The position numbers and the translations under genes are program-made. Source: Neofusicoccum parvum (lineage: Eukaryota > Ascomycota > Dothideomycetes > Botryosphaeriales > Botryosphaeriaceae). Taken from it: 64,000 nucleotides of DNA. Below are positions 56,183 to 64,000 of the stretch, piece after piece (positions within the stretch are counted from its first letter, which is position 1; each line of letters begins with the position of its first letter). The stretch is from positions 1,798,001 to 1,862,000 of the forward strand of contig CP087217.1 in NCBI GenBank assembly GCA_020912385.1, written 5' to 3'. Below the pieces are notes generated by a model. It saw only the letters and a list, made by a program, of their open reading frames with translations. It made no database searches and had not been told where the DNA came from.

Positions 56183-59100
56183 AGTCGGTCTTGGGCGCTT
56201 GGCGTTTTATTGGGACGCTTGCGTTGCGCGAATTGCGCTGTAGTACGGGCCCAGGTTTCAAGAGACGCGTGCGTGTACAAATCTAAATCAAGAATGTTGA
56301 GACTCGGCGCTGTGCTGCGATATCCTACGCGCGTTGCAGCGGGCTGGGGCGGTGATCGCGGTGGACACGGTATCTGGGGTGGCTCGGCGAGAGCGGAAGC
56401 GCCATGCGACAGGCCGGATCTGGGATTCGCAGTGTGGCAGTGTGGCGGAGCTCAGCAGGGCGAGGACCAGATCTCGCGGTGGGAGAGCGGTGCAAGCGCT
56501 GGCGGGGCTCCGGCGTCTTTTGTCCTGGCGCGGGTCGGGGCAAGCAGGGCAGTTGACGACGGGCGACGGGCGGCGCAGGCCCTGGACGGGCGAGGGCTGC
56601 GTGGGATCCTTAGTTGCGCCTTATGGCAGCGCTCGGTCGGCTTGACGGGCTCCTGTCGCGCCTGGGCCAGCAAGGACAAGGCTTCCCCAGACGCGCGCCG
56701 GCGATCGCCACCGCAGTGGGCCCTGGGCACGGATGCCGCTGAGCTCTGAGCAGCTCTACGCTGAACGTTAGACAACACTGCCCACCTCGCCCCTCAGACT
56801 GCTGCTGGAATAGCCCGCCCTCGTCGTCGCCGCGCCGGATCCGCACTGCAGATGATCGGTGCCAGGAAGCCCTCATCTGGCCCGCAGGCGTGGGATAAAG
56901 CAGCCGCCCTGCGCGCCCTGCCCTGCCGAGCCTGTCACCAACGCCGCCGCCCTCGCCCTCGCCAGGCCAAAATACCGCATATCGGGGGCGGCGCCAATGA
57001 GCAGTCCTCAGCCCTGTCATGAGTGCCTCCCGAGACGGCCAATGATGCCTGCGCTCTGCGGCACAGCCGTAATCTATGTGGATAAGCGTAAAGGCCAGGC
57101 AAGCCCCGAAATAGTATCCCGCGCAAAGTGACGCCAGCCTACCTAGCGGCGGCTGCGCGCGCCAGGTATCCCTTCTTCACACCCGTCACCCGTCACGTTG
57201 CCGCCGTTGCGGTGAAGAAATCCAGCCTCAGGCGCTCCAGGCGCGCGCACCATGTGACGCCGCGCCCGGCACCGACCACAGCGAGCCGACGGCGACGGAG
57301 ACAATGGCGAGCGCAGGAAACTGACTTGGCTCCGCCGGTGGCGGTAAAGAAAAGGCTTGTTCGCATTGCGTCTTGGCACCGCCGGCCGTGGGGGCAATCA
57401 GCCGTTGAATCCCGAAGCGTTGAGCGGCTGCGATGTCGCCAGGATCTGCGGGCCCCGAGATCGTTCCCTCTCGTGTCTCTCCCCGCACACACCCCAGCCT
57501 GCCGTGCGCCCTGTGCGACGCATTCCAGGCGCACGGCGACGCTGTCCCCTCCTGCTGTGATGCGACACCATCTGGCTATCGCGCCTCCTGCGCTTTCTGG
57601 AAGCTCGCCCTTCGTTCGCAGGTCCATCGCCGCCGCCAAGCCGACGCTCACGGCCATCCGCGAGCGCAACCCTCAAACGGCACCGTTACGCCCTGTTCGG
57701 CCGCGGCTGCGTCTGGCCCAGCAAACTGCCCGGCAAATAGTGCTCAGTTCCGAGCCTCGAGCGCTGCAGTCTTCCCCTTTTACCCCACAGCCTCGTACGT
57801 GCATGCTGCACGCTCCGCACCAATCTTGCCCTTGTGGCCCCGTCGTATTCGCCAATCCCCAGCCGTCCGCAATCCTTCGACAAAGCGATAGAACTTTCGA
57901 CGGCCAGTTCATGCAGGAATGCTTGGCCGGCGCAAATGGCGTAAGAGGCCGCGCCGATTGATGTCTGCCAGTCTCACGAGCTCTGATATCGACACAAAAC
58001 TCGATACTCAGGCGCCGTTCCAGGCTCGCCCTGCGCTGCACTGAGGTCATTCGGACACAAGCTTGCGCCTGTTGAAACCCAGCCGCCAGGCAGGGGGACA
58101 GCCCAGGACGTGGGACAAAGCCCCATGCCAGACGTGCGCTGCTCATGCATGCGGCCTGCCTGCACGCACGCACTTCGGCTGTCGCATCACCCGTCGCTCC
58201 GGTCGCTTCCCCTCTTCCTCGATCATTCCATCCCCACCCGCGCGTTGAGAGAGTGCTGACAGCATGCGGCTCAATGGTAAGCACCGACGCGCGCCCTGCA
58301 AACCCGTCCCTTTAGGAACAGACTCCGCCCCGCATCCGGCACTTCTTGCACATGCTCGTACGAGCTCTTGCCTTCTTCTCGGCTGTTGGCGGGTTGTCCG
58401 TCAGCCGCGCTCAGCTCAACTCACCTCTGCAAATGTCAGCTTTGCCAGAAATTTCTGCGCCGTCAGCTCCTCCGGATGGTAACTCGAGTCTGATCTCTGC
58501 TGTGCGGACATTCCACAGCTCCTTCCTGGACCCGAGCACTTATGTATAACGCAGTCAGAACGGAGCTAAATGGTGAGTACTGCATGAATTCTATAGGGCA
58601 GCGTATCTACATCTGATCCGCCCTGCCAATCGGAAAAGCGACGGGTCCTCTTCCCCCACTGCCGCAGTTTGCTTTTCTCGCAACGGCTGGAGCAAAGAGG
58701 GAAAATACATCCCGCAACACGCCAACCAGCCAACCCTGCCATTCTCGTGGTGTGAGCGTACAAGCGCGAGTGCTTAGGCGCAAGAAAAAACCCGCATCCC
58801 GAGAGCACCCAATTTTCATCCACACCACACGTTTTTCTTCGGCGCCTACGGGGGGGCCGAGGCCGGCGACGATGACGGCGGTGGCCCCCTTGCCTGACCT
58901 GACCGTCAGCAAAACGGCCCCCTCGCTCGATCCCTCCGTTGATTCTTCTTTTCTGTCGAACTGATCACACAAAGGGACCGGAGCTGCCTGCGCGTGGTGC
59001 ATGCGCGCCGCGATCTGCCCACGTCTTGTGCGACTTGGCCTGGTGACGTCTGAGGCAGCAAAACGCCCAGAGCGGGGGTCCGCCCAGCCGGCGGACACCG

Positions 59101-59929
59101 GAGGACGGGAGGATCGAGGATGATGCCTCAACACCTCCAGCCAGACAGCGCACGACGCTGAGGATTTTGGGGGCATTGGCATTAGTCTCGTCCCGCCCGT
59201 GGCCAAGAGAGGCGGAGTCGTCGGGACGGCTGGGTGGTTGGGCTGGCGCGTGCCGAGCGGCAGGTACCTGTTGATAAGTACCTCGCCCGCCCCGCTCGTC
59301 GCCTCGTCGTCGTCCCGTTTCTTGGACCTGCCGCTTTCGTTTGAACATGCGTTTGCGACGGGGAAATTTCTTGGTCTAATGACTGACATGCAGACGAGCG
59401 AAAAAGAAAGAAGGGAAAAAACTCTAATGGCCATATGTCACGCGTCGGGGCTTGATAGCGAGGGAGATTGGATCGTGGATGTGATCGCGGCTCGCCGCCC
59501 CGGTATCCTCCGCAGGCTTGATCCTGGGCTGATGTTGGCGCGGAAGTCTGGACCTGGCGTTGGGGGTTTTTGGTGTGGAGGGTGGATGGCGGGACGAAGA
59601 ATGGGCGGGTATGATTGGTTGGAAGCGTTCGGTGGGGTTAGGGTCTCTCTTTTTTATGAATGAAACGTTTACTTCACGACATTTGGGGTGGGGTTGATAG
59701 TAGATAGTTCTGACAGTCGGGTGTGACTGCAGCTAGGCAAATTGTTTGATGAAAGCTTGCATGGCATTACCCAATTCAGCGTTCACTTTGCTAAAAAAAA
59801 AAATGTCAACTTTTTAGAAACGACGCTATTCAATTGAAAATTAGAGTGACTACTAATAGAGGAAAATAAAGACCTATATTTTGCTCGAAAGAAAACAGCA
59901 TTGGACGAGGATGATGGTTGTGGGGAAAT
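56183..59929. other. 3.7-kb GC-rich interval without supported gene
   Basis: This lies upstream of the HAL-type kinase gene and downstream of a minus-strand gene remnant. Open frames up to 277 codons occur on both strands, among them 57128-57961 on plus and 58607-59434 on minus. They are Arg/Pro/Ala/Ser-rich, overlap opposite frames and show no domain. The segment next to 56182 should hold the kinase promoter and leader. From about 59.7 kb the DNA becomes clearly more A/T-rich. Confidence 0.55.
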
Positions 59930-61020
59930 TTAGTCGTCGGAGACTCCAATTAAAGACATCGCTTCCTCGGGCTCAGCGTACTTCCAGTCATGAAGAGAGC
60001 TGAGATTCCTCATCTCAGCCTGCCAATGTCTGCCTTCCTTCCTTCCCAATTGGACTTTTGGAGGTGGTTGAACTTCCAACTTCTGCAACTATGGTGCCCA
60101 GCTGGTGATTCCTCTCCACACGTTTCCGTTCCAATCTGTTCATGCATTTCCACATGGCCATTTCAGTGGGAGCGGTGACCTTTTTGAGGGCGGATCTGGG
60201 TTCTCATCGACATCATCCTTCGGCTGCTCATTTTCATTCCATTCTGTAGCTTCAAGCCCACAACACCTCGAACTTCGGGGTCCATCTTGACATGATAGCT
60301 GAGACCTTCCAATGACATGAAGTATCTCTTCGCTGCATGTTCCAATGCGTTCAAGAGCGCGTCTCGAAAGCAGCATTGCTCCTCTATACAATACTGTAAG
60401 CAGCCCGTGTATGAGCCAAACCAGCTTTGGGAGTTGGCGAAACGCTGGATAGCCAGGAGCACTGAGTCCGGCGGCAGGCCGAGTGCGTGCGCTGGAGCAT
60501 GAAGATGCGCCTACAAGTAGCGGTCCAGGGTGAGTTTTTGGCCCTCGGAGAGTCTGAAATTACCCACATCTTTCCCGTCGACCGCTGTGTAGATGTTTGT
60601 GATGACGTTATTAAGATGCGTAATTTCCGATGCATCGACGGAGACTGAGACGTCGTGGCTTGCGCAGAGGTAGTTAACGACGAGGAGGTAACGGAGGAAG
60701 TTTCTGAGGTGTTCGGTTTCCTTCAAATCTGATCCACCGAATATGTACGACCGCTCATATCGTAGGAAGTCGCCGACATGATTCAGAAATACATCGCTTT
60801 GCCGGAGGTCGTGGGTGTAGCTTGGAGGATTTCTGTCCCTGCCGGTGCGAAGTTGTTGGGATTCATTGTTTGTGAGATGGCTTGATATGATAGAGTTTGC
60901 TGTTTCCGTGAAAGCACCCTGTGCAGAGATGTGTTCTGATTTTATGATTACCACGGATCCGGTACCCTCGTTCCACGGAACTACTTCTTGGCAACTCTCC
61001 AAACACTGGATACCATACAT
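59930..61020 (-). pseudogene. Frame-broken coding remnant of unknown family
   Basis: A minus-strand frame from 61020 (MYGIQCLESCQEVVPWNEGT) runs 169 codons with normal protein composition to LTLDRYL, then TAG at 60511-60513. The same frame continues after the stop with LLAIQRFANSQSWFGSYTGC and MSLEGLSYHVKMDPEVRGVV. Near 60250 the protein-like signal moves to another frame (EATEWNENEQPKDDVDENPD). It ends in yet another frame with LHDWKYAEPEEAMSLIGVSD and a stop at 59930-59932. One stop and at least two frame changes in about 1.1 kb suggest a decayed gene. Undetected introns could explain some breaks; no convincing donor/acceptor pair was found for the TAG. I do not recognise the family. Confidence 0.42.
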
Positions 61021-61113
61021 TAGCTGAGGGTCTTAACTGTAGGCGCATAACGCAAATTAGTATTCCCGGCTAGTGCTTAGTTCAAATAGCTCAGCTCAGT
61101 TCGGCCCACCACA

Positions 61114-61896
61114 TCACCACGTTCTAACCTCTTCAAGAGTCAACTCCCCATCGAGTTCTCTCCAATCATTCCCGGACCCAGATTTGCTACCTTGCTCCGC
61201 TTGACAATACCCAACAGCCCTCAGAATAGTGTCTTGAGGAACTTCTGCGATAGTGGCTCCTCGAAAGTGAGAACAGAAGCGACTCGCGTAGCTCTTCTCC
61301 TCGTCTGTTCGGGCGCCGTACTCCAGCTTGCAACAGGCCGGAACGCGCTCGATGATGTACGACAATAGCGAGGTCCAGCGGTCAGTGCTGTTGTCGATAT
61401 AATTTGGGTGGGTCATGATGGCAATACGAAGCCAGCCAAGGCGCACCATGGCTTGGAAGGGGCGGAAGTCAACACGCTGGTGGGCTAAAGGGAAGCAGTC
61501 GCTGGCATCCAGAACGACGAAAGCACGGCGGAGACGAGATAGGGCTGGCGGTGGCAGTTGACCCGAGCCTATGACTGGAGACGCTATAAGCTGGCACTGT
61601 GGTGCATGATCAGTCTGAATTTCGCATAGGAGCAGTGTAGAGCACCTTACATTCGCTGGAGCAAAAATGGTGTTTTCTAGGAAGAGGATATCCTGAGCCT
61701 CGACTTGTATTTGACGGCAGGTGCGTAGCAGGGGCAGTACGAGGCCCGGGCTTATGCGGTTTCTTTGAAATGAGTAATATATCTGTATGGCTTTGTTGGG
61801 TGCGGTCAGAGCATGCTCGTAGATGCGGATGCGGAGTTCAGCGGGAAGGTCGAGCAGGCGGAACGGCTTGGGTGAATCAGACAGGTGGCTCTCCAT
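61114..61896 (-). CDS. F-box/2EXR-like small protein
   Basis: I take the start at 61896 (MESHLSDSPKPFRLLDLPAE), because the F-box-like motif FRLLDLPAELRIRIYEHAL follows directly; the open frame extends 72 codons further upstream without family content. An intron at 61597-61650 (GTAAGG donor, CTGAT branch, CACAG acceptor) is likely. It is 54 bp and stop-free, so both spliced (242 residues) and unspliced (260) forms are open. Fungal proteins of this type begin with an F-box-like helix pair that may bind Skp1, followed by a variable domain. They form large, poorly characterised families. Substrate unknown. A splice near 61126 into downstream sequence cannot be excluded. Confidence 0.65.
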   Translation of the reverse strand: MESHLSDSPKPFRLLDLPAELRIRIYEHALTAPNKAIQIYYSFQRNRISPGLVLPLLRTCRQIQVEAQDILFLENTIFAPANVRCSTLLLCEIQTDHAPQCQLIASPVIGSGQLPPPALSRLRRAFVVLDASDCFPLAHQRVDFRPFQAMVRLGWLRIAIMTHPNYIDNSTDRWTSLLSYIIERVPACCKLEYGARTDEEKSYASRFCSHFRGATIAEVPQDTILRAVGYCQAEQGSKSGSGNDWRELDGELTLEEVRTW

Positions 61897-62414
61897 GATC
61901 TTGGTTGACTGTGCGCTGAATATCTCTGGATGTTTACGAGCAAGATGTTCTGTTGATGCATCACGCAGGGAGTAGAGGAGAAGAGTGACGTCTTGCCCTG
62001 ATGGCGGGAGAAAGGCGGGGTCCTCGCGAGTCATGCAGCTGACGTCGCGTCGTCTTCGCGTCTTCTCCGTCTGCGCGCTCCCTCCCGCCGCATAACACTC
62101 GCTCAATCCCACTTATCAACTTGCCCACCGTCTCACTTCTGCTTGACGCCCTCTCTGAAGCATACAGACGCCCTTCATCAGCGCTGTACCGCAGAGCCTG
62201 GCCGAAGACACCACTCAATGGGACGCGGCACCAATTCTGTCGCCTGCAGCCTGGACGGTCACCGGCAATCTCAGTGCACCACGGTTGACCTAGCAAATCA
62301 TGATTTCTGCCGTATGTGGCGCGCTTATTGACTAGACAGCCTCGCTTCACTTCGCTCAATTCAGACCATTGCCCAGCCTGCATCCAACTGTCAAACCTTA
62401 TCCGACGGCCTCTC
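61897..62414. other. Spacer between F-box-like and transporter genes
   Basis: About 520 bp hold the 3' flank of the sugar transporter and the promoter of the F-box-like gene, both on minus. The upstream part of the F-box open frame overlaps it but shows no conserved content. Confidence 0.5.
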
Positions 62415-64000
62415 CTACGACTTCTCAACCTCGAGGACGTGCCGGTCACTGTCAACCGCAATCCGCTTCTTCTCCAAGGATGCCTTAACCGGATTTGAAG
62501 CGTGGAAGATATCGTCAAGCTCTTCGAGCTACACCGAAACTCGTCAGCCAATTCTACCACAAACGCATCAGCATTGAGACTTCTTACCGTTCGGTTCTTG
62601 GTCTCGGGGATGAGGAAGTAGATGACAATGGCCTGGAAGACATCCCACACGGCAAAGATGATGTACGTCCTCCAGCCGATCTTCTCCATGGACACAGGCC
62701 ATGCGTAGTTGTTCATGAGCATCGCTAAATACCAAGTCAGCAGGGTTCGATACCGCGCCCATAAAATCGAGGCTTACCCAAGTTCATGACAAACGACGAG
62801 AATGCCATGCCTTTGGCACGCATCTCGAATGAGAGCACCTCGACAGGGACCAGTTGCTGCAGAGGCGTGAAGCCGAAGGCAAAGATGATGTTGAACATGA
62901 AGATGAACGCGACTGCTGCTGTTCCTGCCGCATTGTTGCTCTCATCCTTGGCCAGCGTTGCCGTTGAGCCTGTGATGCACACCCAACAGATGGCGCACCC
63001 GATGTTGGCGAAGAGAAGCAATGGACGGCGACCGAACCACTCCACAGTCCTCGCGCCAATCAGAGCCGTCACAAACTGGACACAGTTCAGGATCAAGTTA
63101 ATGTTCTTCTGCTGAAGTTCGTCGTGGTATCCCGCTGTGTCGAGAGCACTGCTCAGGTAATACGAGAGCACCGCTGTTTCCAACAATCAGCATATGATAC
63201 GCCATCGAAGGGGAGATCACTCACCATTTCCAGCCCACTGTCCAAAAACAACAATGACCAAGTTGCAGCACAGGCGGTATACTGACGGCTTGTTGCGGAA
63301 AAGCGAGCGGTAGTCCCACCAGCGCTTGTCAGACCCATCCATCTCAAGGTACTCCTCGTACTCTTGCAGCTGCAGCTGAACCCACACGCTGTCTGGGTTG
63401 TCATGGCCGTGCCAGTAGGTCAACATCTCCCGACACTTGTCGCGCTTTCCGCGAGTGTACAACCAACGAGGCGATTCAGGTAGGATCCAAGCAAATAGGA
63501 AGACGATTCCAGCAAAAAGAAGCTGCAGCCAGGTCATGATGAGCCAGCTGTTGTTGCCATGCAAGCCAATGGTGCCACGAGCCGTGCCACTGGCCAAGAT
63601 GGAGCCGGTGAACCTTAATACGCCGTTAGTATCTCTCTTTCTGGCTCCGAATGTATCCTCGTGCTTACCAGAAGGTGTTGTACCAAGCAGTCATTACACC
63701 GCGGTACGCCGGGTGCGAGATCTCAAGAACCAGGATCGGGCCACCCGCCGTCATGAAGCTGACACCGAAACCAAGCACAAATCGACCACCCATGAACTGG
63801 GCGCGGCTCGCATCAGTGGAGGTTGTTCCTTGGATGATGGTGCCGATGATGATCAGAGTGGCGCCTGCGAACATGCCGGCGCGACGACCAAGCTGATCAA
63901 GAGATGGCCCGACGAACGGCAGCGCAACGACACCTCCAATCGTGTACATGTTCGCGACAATTCCTGACCAGAGCCCCTTGTTCTCGATATGGAAGAACTC
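62415..64000 (-). CDS. MFS sugar transporter (N-terminus beyond window)
   Basis: Exons on minus are >64000-63669, 63613-63225, 63173-62778, 62724-62588 and 62528-62415. The visible part is 455 residues; roughly the first transmembrane helix is off the right edge. It imports sugars with or without protons across the plasma membrane. Family marks are LDQLGRRAGMFAGATLIIIG, GGRFVLGFGVSF, WILPESPRWLYTRGKRDKCR before the central loop, WFGRRPLLL, and PETKNRTLEELDDIF near the C-terminus, where two exons meet. The central loop (RWWDYRSLFRNKPS) and GNGAVLSYYLSSALD resemble fungal lactose-permease-like members. Four introns of 51-59 bp have clean borders and all joins keep frame. The substrate cannot be read from sequence. 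The gene is cut by the window, not truncated in nature as far as can be seen. Confidence 0.93.

Noticed and set aside
58607..59434. 275-codon minus-strand frame with a signal-peptide-like start
   Set aside because: Only the first 20 residues look like a signal peptide. The rest is Arg/Pro/Ala-rich, and a plus-strand frame is open over part of the same DNA.
62725..62777. tRNA-like T-arm (GGGTTCGATACC) near the transporter
   Set aside because: It lies inside a 53-bp intron, and no D-arm, anticodon arm or acceptor stem can be built around it.

Overview
This window is nuclear DNA of a filamentous ascomycete (Pezizomycotina). The evidence is short spliceosomal introns (about 47-107 bp, GTRNGY donors, CTNAY-like branch sites, YAG acceptors) and several families typical of that group: a btgC-type GH17 glucanase, a DUF8032-like protein, a 'hoxa13-like' repeat protein, a HAL-type kinase and BTB/zinc-ribbon genes. 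A Dothideomycete is a reasonable guess, but this is inference. GC is high, so many long spurious ORFs occur on both strands.

Layout. 1-8.57 kb: GC-rich, no gene I can support. 8.57-12.0 kb (+): five-exon DUF8032-like protein with a duplicated domain. 12.0-18.0 kb: no gene seen. 18.0-20.2 kb (+): membrane-anchored GH17 endo-beta-1,3-glucanase. 21.1-26.1 kb (-): single-exon Doa10/SSM4 RING-CH ubiquitin ligase. 27.4-32.1 kb (+): 1530-residue Ala/Ser-rich repeat protein, divergent from Doa10. 32.9-48.9 kb: a cluster of BTB/POZ genes with a C-terminal four-cysteine ribbon. It holds four complete-looking genes (33.6, 35.6, 37.2 and 45.9 kb), one fragment (33 kb) and one pseudogene (47.8 kb). A ferredoxin-reductase-type flavoprotein (40.7-42.7 kb, -) lies inside it. 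49.3-51.1 kb (-): type-B carboxylesterase with a signal peptide. 54.1-56.2 kb (-): HAL-family protein kinase. 59.9-61.0 kb (-): frame-broken coding remnant. 61.1-61.9 kb (-): small F-box-like protein. 62.4-64.0 kb (-): MFS sugar transporter whose N-terminus runs off the right edge.

The genes do not form a biosynthetic cluster. Housekeeping genes (Doa10, GH17, HAL kinase, flavoprotein) flank or interrupt a family that looks locally duplicated and partly decaying. The most notable observation is the pseudogene at 47.8-48.9 kb. A 312-bp block (48290-48601) is inverted inside its last exon. Flipping it back in thought gives exactly 104 codons in frame and rejoins the family's zinc ribbon. Exon joins were worked out by hand from splice motifs and frame, and need transcript evidence.
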